Origin: Natronospira proteinivora
Lineage (GTDB): Bacteria > Pseudomonadota > Gammaproteobacteria > Natronospirales > Natronospiraceae
Assembly (NCBI RefSeq): GCF_024170465.1
Contig: NZ_JALJYF010000001.1
Span: 1,488,001-1,552,000, forward strand
DNA length: 64,000 nt
Direction: 5' to 3'
Part shown: positions 18,157 through 25,156 of the stretch, one piece after another
How positions within the stretch are numbered: the stretch's first letter is position 1
Layout: each line of letters opens with the position of its first letter
Notes under the pieces: model-generated
Seen by the model: only the letters and a program-made list of their open reading frames with translations
Told to the model about the DNA's origin: nothing
Database searches by the model: none
Made by a program: the position numbers and the translations under genes

Positions 18157-18618
18157 TTCATCACTAATATACCTTGTCATAAAAACACTATTTGGATCCT
18201 TAGCATAGCTGCCAAACGGCCCGCATGGTTTGAACCCGAAGGCTGAGTATAGCTTCCTTGCGGGTTCGAAGAACCCCATTGAACCAGTCTCAAGACTAAG
18301 TTGACTGTATCCACGTCTTTTAGCTTCAAGGATAATGTGGCTTAGCATTTTGGATGCCATACCTTTTCGCAAATAGGGCCGTGCGGTTTTCATCGACTTA
18401 ATTTCTGCATGCTCCTCCGACAGATGCTTCAACGCCCCAACACCCACGAGCTCTTTACCGTCCCACATAGACCAAAACATGATGTCACGTCCACGCAGCC
18501 CATCCAGATCAAGCGCATGCCGACTCTCAGGTGGAGCAGTTGGCGCCATTGACTCAAGATGCTCGCGTATCAACGCGACGACTTGTGGACTATCCAAGTT
18601 ATCAAGTCTTATTTCCAC
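18148..18618 (-). CDS. GNAT family N-acetyltransferase (cassette-borne)
   Basis: 156 residues starting at GTG 18618 with AGGAGG 7 nt upstream. The acetyl-CoA loop is recognisable around YLRKGMASKMLSHI (about 81-94), followed by the typical C-terminal LSLETGSMGFFEPARKLY helix/strand. The substrate is unknown. It is the left-most (array-terminal) gene of a same-strand cluster of short, lower-GC genes separated by attC-like palindromes, i.e. integron cassettes. Confidence 0.85.
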   Translation of the reverse strand: MEIRLDNLDSPQVVALIREHLESMAPTAPPESRHALDLDGLRGRDIMFWSMWDGKELVGVGALKHLSEEHAEIKSMKTARPYLRKGMASKMLSHIILEAKRRGYSQLSLETGSMGFFEPARKLYSAFGFKPCGPFGSYAKDPNSVFMTRYISDERA

Positions 18619-18693
18619 AGCTGCCTCCTGACGTCTGCATTATAACCCACGCGACGAAGTGGCATCGACTTGAATAAATCGTCAGACTTGTTG
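18619..18693 (-). repeat. Degenerate attC-like spacer between acetyltransferase and OXA cassettes
   Basis: A 75-bp spacer starting just after the OXA stop (TAGCAAC, minus strand) and ending with GTTATAA-TGC, resembling the ends of attC sites but not matching RYYYAAC/GTTRRRY. Short inverted segments lie inside. Its position and size fit attC; the sequence match is weak. Confidence 0.35.
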
Positions 18694-19482
18694 CTATGGG
18701 GTCGGAAGTGCATCAATGGATTGCAGGATCGCACGAGTTATCTGTTCTCGCTTGGCAAGGTCGCCAGTTCGATTGGGAGTATCGATGTTGAGTGCGAAGA
18801 AGACCGGCCCGGACGGCCACTCAACCCAGCCAACCCACCAGCCCATCTGGCCGTCCCAACCGGTCTTTGCACGTAGAATCCAGTCTGTTCCAGCTTCAAC
18901 AATCATAACGTCCTTCACTAGGCGTTGATGCTCGGATTGGAAGGGAAGATCATTTTTGTAAAGCCACTTCAGGAATGAGACTTGCTCTTGGGCAGAGATA
19001 CCGAGATTACCATAGATCCAGTAATCGCCTTCGTCAGTTGATGGGTCGGCGTTACCATAGTCGATCCTTCTTAGGTAGCGCCCCGCCCTCTCCTCACCAA
19101 TATCTTTGGCGAACTGCTGAAACACCCAGACTGCCGAGCTCCGCATGGCCGAACGAAGATTCTGGTCATGATTGTGACCAGCAAAGCTTCGTTCAACTCC
19201 GTCCCACTCAAACACCTGAAACTCATCGCGAACAGCACCGGCATCCAGCGCGAACAGCGTATGCGGGATCTTGAATGTGGAGGCAGGGGAAAAGCGTTTG
19301 CTTGCTCGTTCCTGTCCATAGACCCACATAGCGCGGCTCTTTTCACGTTCGTCAGCCACCACGATCGTGCCTTTAGCATCAAACTCGTCGAAGAACCCGG
19401 CCCAATCAGAACGCTCCTGATCAGCACCGTAGATCGGGAAGGCGACAGCTAATAATAAAAACGAAAGGGATTGGACTCGCAT
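18694..19482 (-). CDS. Class D beta-lactamase, OXA-2-like (cassette-borne)
   Basis: 262 residues, full length with a signal peptide (cleavage near YGA). All class D motifs are intact: S68-T-F-K71, S116-A-V118, Y142-G-N144, K206-T-G208 and the WWVGWVEWP strand. Stretches such as SPASTFKIPHTLFALDAGAV and FALNIDTPNR match OXA-2 subgroup proteins as I remember them. A Shine-Dalgarno TGGAGAA precedes the ATG. Upstream is a well-formed attC. It hydrolyses beta-lactams in the periplasm; the spectrum cannot be predicted. Its presence in an attC-bounded cassette of an apparently environmental chromosome is notable. Confidence 0.93.
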   Translation of the reverse strand: MRVQSLSFLLLAVAFPIYGADQERSDWAGFFDEFDAKGTIVVADEREKSRAMWVYGQERASKRFSPASTFKIPHTLFALDAGAVRDEFQVFEWDGVERSFAGHNHDQNLRSAMRSSAVWVFQQFAKDIGEERAGRYLRRIDYGNADPSTDEGDYWIYGNLGISAQEQVSFLKWLYKNDLPFQSEHQRLVKDVMIVEAGTDWILRAKTGWDGQMGWWVGWVEWPSGPVFFALNIDTPNRTGDLAKREQITRAILQSIDALPTP

Positions 19483-19495
19483 TGTTTCTCCAAAG

Positions 19496-19573
19496 GTCTA
19501 ACGCCCGCCATAAGCGGCCGAGTGAAACAAGGTCCGGCGCACGGAGTGCGCGAACTTGGTGGCTTGGTTAAGC
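19496..19573 (-). repeat. attC recombination site 1 (between acetyltransferase 2 and OXA)
   Basis: On the minus strand it begins GCTTAAC (RYYYAAC) and ends GTTAGAC (GTTRRRY) within the typical GCGTTAGAC core; 78 bp. A central inverted repeat, GCGCAC/GTGCGC with a short loop, is flanked by further imperfect pairing. The stop codon of the preceding gene falls inside the first box, as in many cassettes. Confidence 0.8.
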
Positions 19574-20041
19574 CTCATCACGGAAAACTTTGCGCATGAG
19601 TGCGTTTGGAACGACTACTCCCCGCAACTCGGGCGCCCGTTGTTCAATTATGCAGAACCCGAATTTTTCAAAGAAAGGCTGAGCCGTCCGACTGACATCG
19701 GATGTCAGTTCTGTCAAACCAAGCGAGACTGCCTCACTGTGAAGAGTCGACATCAATAACCTTCCAATTCCCTGGCCTGGGTGATATCCAGAGACGAAAA
19801 AGTGGTCAATATAGCCAGAAGGCTGCAGATCAGCATAACCAACAATCTTTCCGTTAATCTCTGCGACAAATGGCTTAATATCACGAATCTTCCGTGCCCA
19901 AAGCTCCTGATCCAAGCGTACCGGCGCCCAAGCATTAATTTGCTCCGGTGTGTAGTCGCGACTTGCAACACGATGAATCGCCGAGTGAAAGACTCCGAAA
20001 AGCTCGCGCTCTTCACCAATACGAAAGCGACGGATATGCAC
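19568..20041 (-). CDS. GNAT family N-acetyltransferase (cassette-borne)
   Basis: 157 residues. The acetyl-CoA motif HPGQGIGRLLMSTL is near residue 90, and the C-terminal SRTAQPFFEKFGFCIIE segment is typical of the PF13673-like YafP/ElaA-type group. AGGAGC precedes the ATG. The stop lies inside the downstream attC site. The substrate is unknown; cassette GNATs often modify antibiotics, toxins or small metabolites, but nothing here indicates which. Confidence 0.87.
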   Translation of the reverse strand: MHIRRFRIGEERELFGVFHSAIHRVASRDYTPEQINAWAPVRLDQELWARKIRDIKPFVAEINGKIVGYADLQPSGYIDHFFVSGYHPGQGIGRLLMSTLHSEAVSLGLTELTSDVSRTAQPFFEKFGFCIIEQRAPELRGVVVPNALMRKVFRDEA

Positions 20042-20068
20042 AATTGCTCCTGTGAGGCTTACGCCGGA

Positions 20069-20701
20069 TTAGGCATTATTGCACGAACTCGTCAGGCAGC
20101 TTGCAGGCAGCACAGACCCACAAGGCTTACAGCTCTCGCCTTCTGAATCCAAAGGTCCTGCAGTGATGCCCTGCCGAAAATTCCGGCAAACCCACTCCAT
20201 AAATCGTTCCGGCAAGCCTGCCTGATGGTTTACCCTAGCACCTCGACCTCCGATCATAGCTAGAAACTCCTCAGGCACGTCTGAGCGAGCTTTTCCCAAA
20301 TACCAGAACTCTTTACCAGCAAACACATACGGGACTCGGGTGTCTTTATCCAGCATTCCTTGATGAAATGGGTTGGGAATCTGAAACCATGAACCTTTCT
20401 CATCTTGCCAGTATAAGTTATCGCCGCATCGCTCTTTCCACCCACCAGTCATTAACGGCTTCTTATATTGAAATATAGGGTCGTAGAAATATTCGTTCAT
20501 GTGGATTCGCTCATCCACCTTCATCGCATAGATGAATTGGTAGCCTTCACTTTTTGGAGAAAATCCAGCTATCCAATCACCCTTTCTGACCGCACTACCT
20601 TGGTGGTTCGGGGTACAAACCGCCAAAGTACACCAGCCATCAAATGGATTTGGGGCCAGCCCAGAGTCGACGTTGACGATGTACGTGTAGAGCCTGCTCA
20701 A
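20069..20701 (-). CDS. Nmad2-like putative nucleotide-modification associated protein (cassette-borne)
   Basis: 210 residues from a TTG codon at 20701, with AGGGGGA 5 nt upstream and an attC end (GTTAAGC) just before it. The N-terminus (RLYTYIVNVDSGLAPNPFDG) with a following GDWIAGFSPK strand resembles nucleotide modification associated domain 2 proteins, a family linked to modified DNA bases in phage and defence contexts. The last 20 residues (CGSVLPASCLTSSCNNA) look like read-through into a recombination spacer. The family assignment is from memory of its N-terminal pattern. Confidence 0.65.
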   Translation of the reverse strand: MSRLYTYIVNVDSGLAPNPFDGWCTLAVCTPNHQGSAVRKGDWIAGFSPKSEGYQFIYAMKVDERIHMNEYFYDPIFQYKKPLMTGGWKERCGDNLYWQDEKGSWFQIPNPFHQGMLDKDTRVPYVFAGKEFWYLGKARSDVPEEFLAMIGGRGARVNHQAGLPERFMEWVCRNFRQGITAGPLDSEGESCKPCGSVLPASCLTSSCNNA

Positions 20702-20715
20702 AGGTCCCCCTAAAT

Positions 20716-20783
20716 GCTTAACGCTTCAACTCCGCCGCGCCCTCGCCGAAGGCGAGGACGTCGGATGGAGTTGTTGGTTGGGT
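20716..20783 (-). repeat. attC recombination site 2 (downstream of small membrane protein cassette)
   Basis: On the minus strand it begins ACCCAAC (RYYYAAC) and ends GTTAAGC (GTTRRRY); 68 bp. Interior arms CAACTCC...CCTCGCC pair with GGCGAGG...GGAGTTG around a TTC loop, the attC hairpin architecture with unpaired bases. It overlaps the 3' end of the cassette gene. Confidence 0.85.
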
Positions 20784-21127
20784 GACGATGCAGCCCAGGC
20801 CGTCACAAAGCTCATGAACACGAGTAATAAAAAGCCAGGCGCATATAGCCATGCAGCATTTAGCAGGATTGAGAACGGCTCCACCTTGGCGATAACAAGA
20901 TACGCTGTCGCGTCCCAAGCTAGGATCGCGGCAACAGAAAAAAGACTACAAACGATCAACCGACCACGGGAATTCCCCATGTGGGCGGCCCAGATGGATG
21001 GGATTAAAAACGCTAACGCGAAAATGGCGAACGATAGCGCGTACATACGAAGGGACGCTCCACTCTGCGCGAGAAAAATGAGCGAGAGCCCTATGTATGC
21101 AATGACTGGAATGGCGGCTTTACGCAT
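20726..21127 (-). CDS. Hypothetical four-helix membrane protein (cassette-borne)
   Basis: 133 residues, with about four hydrophobic segments over residues 5-115. The tail NQQLHPTSSPSARARRS is encoded by the attC site itself, a feature of cassette genes that read through into the recombination site. No Shine-Dalgarno is visible before ATG 21127. I do not recognise a family. Confidence 0.65.
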   Translation of the reverse strand: MRKAAIPVIAYIGLSLIFLAQSGASLRMYALSFAIFALAFLIPSIWAAHMGNSRGRLIVCSLFSVAAILAWDATAYLVIAKVEPFSILLNAAWLYAPGFLLLVFMSFVTAWAASSPNQQLHPTSSPSARARRS

Positions 21128-21135
21128 TTACTGAC

Positions 21136-21234
21136 ACACAACGCAAAGCTGAGCGGCGGGCTTGGAGCGCAGCGCAAAGCCCGTCCGGCGGAGGCCCGAC
21201 TAGGGCCGGAGCGTACTCAAGCGCCTGGTTATGG
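21136..21234 (-). repeat. attC-like site 3 (variant boxes)
   Basis: A 99-bp spacer that on the minus strand begins CCATAAC and ends GCGTTGTGT, one or two positions off the attC box consensus, with G+C-rich inverted segments between. It lies between two cassette genes exactly where attC is expected. Confidence 0.5.
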
Positions 21235-21281
21235 GGATTAACCACCACAAGATAACCTACGACGCTCCGCATATTCCTCAG

Positions 21282-21803
21282 TCACCCCATTTCAATAAGC
21301 AGTAATATGAAAGATATCCATGCAATTATGACGAAAAACTGCGCGCCATTCCGCCATACATTGGGCCCTTGATATCTTTTCGTGCTTCGCCACAGTACAA
21401 TCAATGAATAAACCGTATAGCCTCCGGATATTAAGACGAACCCACCAACCAAACCAGAGAGTTCAGCTATCGCAGCTCCCACAAACAATGCGACAAACCC
21501 ACCAACCCAATATACGATCCAGAAAGCAATCGGCAATGGAACATCACCCTGCCAAAGTCGCGCGAAAACGTTCTCATCCGGATCAGTTCCGTAACCAGGG
21601 CGCGCAGCTATAAATTCTGCAGCATCTGACTTTTCTCTTTCAGACTGATAAACATCGTAATCGATACCCCTATCAGCCAATTCCTTATGCGCGAGCTCTT
21701 TAGCCTCAGGAGTTAATCCTCCCCCTGCGACAAGGTCAACTAAGTCGTCTGTGCCCGACTCTCGATAGCGACTTTCTAGCTCCTCTTTATTGGGCTTATC
21801 CAT
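21282..21803 (-). CDS. Hypothetical membrane protein (cassette-borne or array edge)
   Basis: 173 residues: an acidic soluble N-terminal half (residues 1-85, rich in E/K/D) followed by three hydrophobic segments (about 92-172). GGGAGT precedes ATG 21803. It lies in the low-GC cluster and is followed by an attC-like spacer, so it is probably the first recognisable cassette. No family recognised. Confidence 0.65.
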   Translation of the reverse strand: MDKPNKEELESRYRESGTDDLVDLVAGGGLTPEAKELAHKELADRGIDYDVYQSEREKSDAAEFIAARPGYGTDPDENVFARLWQGDVPLPIAFWIVYWVGGFVALFVGAAIAELSGLVGGFVLISGGYTVYSLIVLWRSTKRYQGPNVWRNGAQFFVIIAWISFILLLIEMG

Positions 21804-21823
21804 TCAAGACTCCCTAACTAACT

Positions 21824-22000
21824 TTATTCCTCGGGACTGATTGGGAGCCCTCTACCCTTCGAGCCTAAAAGATAGAGCCACCAAATATTTAGAGCAATCA
21901 ACCCGATAGGAATAGTCCCGGCAACAGCATGGCCATTGACAAACAGAATAAATGACGCACCAATCAACGCGGTGTTATTGCAGTATCGTGACTGCTTCAT
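21824..22000 (-). CDS. Small hypothetical membrane protein
   Basis: 58 residues from ATG 22000, chosen because GGTGGAG lies 3-9 nt upstream; the frame is open to 22189 but without protein-like character. Two hydrophobic stretches (about 10-42). It stands at the right edge of the cassette cluster, with no attC between it and the next gene. Function unknown. Confidence 0.45.
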   Translation of the reverse strand: MKQSRYCNNTALIGASFILFVNGHAVAGTIPIGLIALNIWWLYLLGSKGRGLPISPEE

Positions 22001-22261
22001 AACTCCACCATTCCGGCAAAAACGAGCAAGCAAAAAAACTATATAGGTCAGCCCCTTAGGTCCTAAGCGGTCAATATCTCGCGTATTCGCTTGCCTTCCA
22101 CATTCTGTGAATTCAATCATACTCCCCGGCCAGGCACGATCATTGCCCAGGCTGGTGAAGGTCGAAATAGTTTGGGAAGTCGAACGCATGGCGGGGCCTG
22201 CTCCTTGGCTTTGGTCTCAGCATAGCGCATTGAGGGGATTTTTCGAGGCGGGAACGTAAAA
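22001..22261. other. Intergenic region at the edge of the cassette cluster
   Basis: About 260 bp (more than 300 to the next gene stop) of mixed composition between the cassette cluster and the methionine lyase gene. No gene, attC or clear promoter is recognised; the 22001-22189 part is an open minus-strand frame without family resemblance. Confidence 0.3.
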
Positions 22262-22290
22262 GGCCGGCATCACGGTGGGTGACGCCGGCC
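22262..22290. terminator. Intrinsic terminator after the methionine gamma-lyase gene
   Basis: GGCCGGC (22262-22268) and GCCGGCC (22284-22290) pair, with additional pairing inside. On the minus strand a TTTT run follows the stem; on the plus strand seven T follow, so it can work in both directions. Confidence 0.8.
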
Positions 22291-22312
22291 GTTTTTTTGG
22301 CTTTAGGCGGGC

Positions 22313-23533
22313 TTATCCGGCCTTTCGCAGCTCTTCCTTGTCGTCGAGCTGGGCGAAGGCCTGCTGCAGGTCGGCGATGATGTCTGCGGGGGTTTCCAGG
22401 CCGACGGAAAGGCGGACCAGATCATCGCTGATGCCGTGCTCGGCGCGTTCCTCGGGGCTGAGCACGGAGTGGGTCATGCTGGCCGGGTGCTGGATGAGGC
22501 TTTCGGCGTCACCCAGGGAGACGGCGCGGCGGATCATGGTGAGGCTGTTCATCAGGGTGCGGCCGGCTTCCACGCCGCCCTTGATGTCGAAGGCCATGAT
22601 GGCGCTGAAGTCGGCCATCTGCTTTTTGGCCAGGGCGTGCTGGGGGAAGCTTTCCAGACCCGGGTAATAGACCCGCTGCACATGGGGCTGAGCCTCCAGC
22701 CATCGGGCGATATCCATGGCGGTTCTGGACTGACGCTCCATGCGCACTTCCAGGGTCTTCAAGCCCCGCATGAGCAGGAAGGCGGTGAAGGGGGACATGA
22801 CCGCGCCGGTGAAGTCCTTGAGGCCGGTGAGGCGGATGTTGAACATGTCTTCTTCACTGCCCAGCAGGATGCCGGCGACCAGGTCGCCATGGCCGCCCAG
22901 GTATTTGGTGGCGGAATGGACCACGAAGTCCGCACCCAGTTCGATGGGGCGGGTGTTGACCGGGGTGGCGTAGGTGTTGTCCACAGCCACGCAGGCGCCG
23001 TGCCGCTTGGCGATCTTGGCCACGGCCTCGATGTCCACCAGGTCCATGGTGGGATTGGCCGGGGTTTCGAAATAGACCACTTTGGTCTTGTCGCTGATGG
23101 CGGCTTCGAGATTAGCGGGATCGGAGAGATCCACATGGGTTACTTTAATGCCGAACTCAGCCAGGCCGTGGTTGAAGAAGGCGTGGGTGCAGCCGTAGAG
23201 GGTGGTGTCGGTGATCAGCTCATCACCGGGGCGCAGGATGCTCCACATCAGGGCGGTGATCGCACCCATGCCGGAGGCAAAACCCAGCGCGGCCTCGGCC
23301 CCTTCCAGGGCGGCCATGCGCTTTTCCAGCAGTTCCACGGTGGGATTGGAGATACGGGAGTAGAAGTGCCCCGCCTCCTCACCCGCAAAGCGGGCAGCAC
23401 CCTGCTCGGCACTGTCAAAGGCGAAGGTGGAGGTGATATGCATGGGCGGGGTCAGCGCGCCCTGCTCCTCGGAGGGCTCGTAGCCGTAATGGATGGCACG
23501 GGTGGCGAAACCTGAATGTTTATCGGCAGCCAT
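22313..23533 (-). CDS. mdeA: PLP-dependent methionine gamma-lyase
   Basis: 406 residues, Cys/Met metabolism fold-type I enzyme. PLP lysine K210 lies in HSATKYLGGHG. Tyr113 and Cys115 (LYGCTHAF) correspond to the Tyr114/Cys116 pair that distinguishes methionine gamma-lyase from cystathionine synthases and lyases. The C-terminal SLGDAESLIQHPASMTHS block is nearly that of the Pseudomonas enzyme as I remember it. It splits methionine to methanethiol, ammonia and 2-oxobutyrate. The divergent neighbour is an Lrp-type regulator, the same arrangement as mdeA-mdeR. Confidence 0.88.
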   Translation of the reverse strand: MAADKHSGFATRAIHYGYEPSEEQGALTPPMHITSTFAFDSAEQGAARFAGEEAGHFYSRISNPTVELLEKRMAALEGAEAALGFASGMGAITALMWSILRPGDELITDTTLYGCTHAFFNHGLAEFGIKVTHVDLSDPANLEAAISDKTKVVYFETPANPTMDLVDIEAVAKIAKRHGACVAVDNTYATPVNTRPIELGADFVVHSATKYLGGHGDLVAGILLGSEEDMFNIRLTGLKDFTGAVMSPFTAFLLMRGLKTLEVRMERQSRTAMDIARWLEAQPHVQRVYYPGLESFPQHALAKKQMADFSAIMAFDIKGGVEAGRTLMNSLTMIRRAVSLGDAESLIQHPASMTHSVLSPEERAEHGISDDLVRLSVGLETPADIIADLQQAFAQLDDKEELRKAG

Positions 23534-23666
23534 GACTGTACTCCTGATCTTCCGAATCGTTGGCGAATGTCCAGCCTTGATCCTAGACCGGGAGACGGGG
23601 CAGGTGTTTCCAATTTGACCCCCTTGGTCGTAGTATTTTGGCAGATTCTGCTAATATGGGTTCGAT

Positions 23667-24122
23667 ATGGACAAGATTGATCGTAAAATCCTTCATGAGC
23701 TGCAACTCGACGGCCGCCTGAGCAATCAGGAGCTGGCCCAGCGGGTGAATCTCTCTCCTTCCCCCTGCCTGCGCCGGGTTCGGCGCCTGGAAGAAAAAGG
23801 GATCATCCGGGGTTATATGGCGGTGGTGGACCAGCAGGCCTATGGCTACCCCATCACGGTCTTCGTGCGGGTCGCCCTGGCCCGCCATGACACGGACACG
23901 GTGCGCGGCTTCGAGGAGCGGGTGAAGGAGATCGAGGAAATCATCGATTGTTTTCTGATGACCGGGCAGCGGGATTACCTGATGCGGGTGGTCACCGGCA
24001 GCCTGGAAGACTATGAGCACTTCGTGCGCGAGACCCTGCACACCATCCCGGGCATCGCCTCCATGGACACCAGCTTCGCCTACGGGGTGGTAAAACGCTC
24101 CCCCGTCCTGCCCTCCGGATAA
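23667..24122 (+). CDS. Lrp/AsnC-family regulator (MdeR-like)
   Basis: 151 residues: an N-terminal helix-turn-helix (LSNQELAQRVNLSPSPCLRRVRRL, about 20-43) and a C-terminal RAM effector-binding domain ending in the usual SFAYGVVKRS. The 133-bp divergent region to the methionine lyase gene probably contains its binding sites. By analogy with mdeR it would activate lyase expression in response to an amino acid. Transcription ends at a strong hairpin 1 bp after the stop. Confidence 0.9.
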   Translation: MDKIDRKILHELQLDGRLSNQELAQRVNLSPSPCLRRVRRLEEKGIIRGYMAVVDQQAYGYPITVFVRVALARHDTDTVRGFEERVKEIEEIIDCFLMTGQRDYLMRVVTGSLEDYEHFVRETLHTIPGIASMDTSFAYGVVKRSPVLPSG

Positions 24123-24153
24123 GCAAAGAGCGGCCGATGTGGCCGCTCTTTGC
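24123..24153. terminator. Bidirectional terminator between the regulator and aldo/keto reductase
   Basis: A 13-bp perfect stem, GCAAAGAGCGGCC (24123-24135) with GGCCGCTCTTTGC (24141-24153), loop GATGT, lying between convergent genes. Confidence 0.85.
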
Positions 24154-24173
24154 CAACAGGTCGCACAAAAAAC

Positions 24174-25118
24174 TCAGAGCGAGTCGATATAGCTGACCAT
24201 GCGCTCCCGCATTTCCTCGTCCGGCAACTTGCCCAAGGCCGCGCCCATATTGTCTGCCATATGGCGGGGGCGACTGGTGGCCGGGGTGGCGGCAGTAACA
24301 ACCGGATTAGACACCACCCACTTAAGGAAAAACTGGCCCCAGGTGTGGGCATCGAACTCGGCCGCCCAGCCCGGGACTTCCTTGCCATCCACCTTTTCCC
24401 AAAGACGGGTACGACCAAAGGGTGCATAGACTAAGACGCCAATGCCCTTGTCTCGGGCCATGGGGAAGATGCGTTCTTCCATGGTGTGATTGTCGATGGC
24501 GTAATCCACCCCGATGAAGTCCAGCTCATACTTCTCCATGACGTCTTCGAGCAGCTCGTACTGGCGGGGGAAGGTGGTGGTCACGCCGAGATAGCGAATA
24601 CGCCCTTCTTCCTTCTGTTCCTTGAGAATCGGTACCTGGGTGTCCACATCGCCCAGGTTGTGGACCTGGATGAGATCAATGGGGTCTTTCTGCACATAGT
24701 CAAAGGAGCGTTCCAATTGCTGCTTGGCCTCTTCCCGATCCGCACTACCGCCGCCCCGGGGGGCGACATTCAGCTTGGTGGCCCAGAAGATCTTGTCCTT
24801 GACACCCAGTTCATTGACCAGACGCCCGGCCACTTCTTCAGAGGCGCCATAACCTGGCGCAGTGTCGAAGACACTGTTCTCATGTTCGGCCAGGCGAGAG
24901 AAGACTTCCTTCAAGCGCTCGTACTCGCCCTCTTCCGCCACGCTACGGAAGGTGGCAGAACTACCCAGGCCCACCACCGGCACTTTTTCATCCGTGCCGG
25001 GGATGGTGCGTGTGATCAATGGAAGATCCTTGTCATCGGCCCACATAATGCTGGGCTTGAGGGCCAGGGCCACACCGGCGGCCAGGGACAGCTTCAGGTA
25101 TTCACGTCGTGTCATCAT
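24174..25118 (-). CDS. Tat-exported aldo/keto reductase
   Basis: 314 residues from ATG 25118 (GAGGAGA upstream). The N-terminus carries a twin-arginine signal (TRREYLKLSLAAG) and an Ala-rich h-region, so the folded enzyme is exported. The aldo/keto reductase barrel follows: catalytic DTAPGYG (Asp/Tyr), Lys in ATKLN, His in IQVHNLG. It probably acts on a periplasmic carbonyl with a bound nicotinamide cofactor. The substrate is unknown. It lies 38 bp downstream of the MFS carrier gene. Confidence 0.88.
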   Translation of the reverse strand: MMTRREYLKLSLAAGVALALKPSIMWADDKDLPLITRTIPGTDEKVPVVGLGSSATFRSVAEEGEYERLKEVFSRLAEHENSVFDTAPGYGASEEVAGRLVNELGVKDKIFWATKLNVAPRGGGSADREEAKQQLERSFDYVQKDPIDLIQVHNLGDVDTQVPILKEQKEEGRIRYLGVTTTFPRQYELLEDVMEKYELDFIGVDYAIDNHTMEERIFPMARDKGIGVLVYAPFGRTRLWEKVDGKEVPGWAAEFDAHTWGQFFLKWVVSNPVVTAATPATSRPRHMADNMGAALGKLPDEEMRERMVSYIDSL

Positions 25119-25156
25119 GTCATTCTCCTCATGCGGTACATCAAGAAAATAAAACC

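Noticed and set aside
20042-20130. attC site between the Nmad2-like gene and the second acetyltransferase
   Set aside because: Only 27 bp separate the genes and no RYYYAAC/GTTRRRY pair is present; a degraded site cannot be excluded but is not supported.
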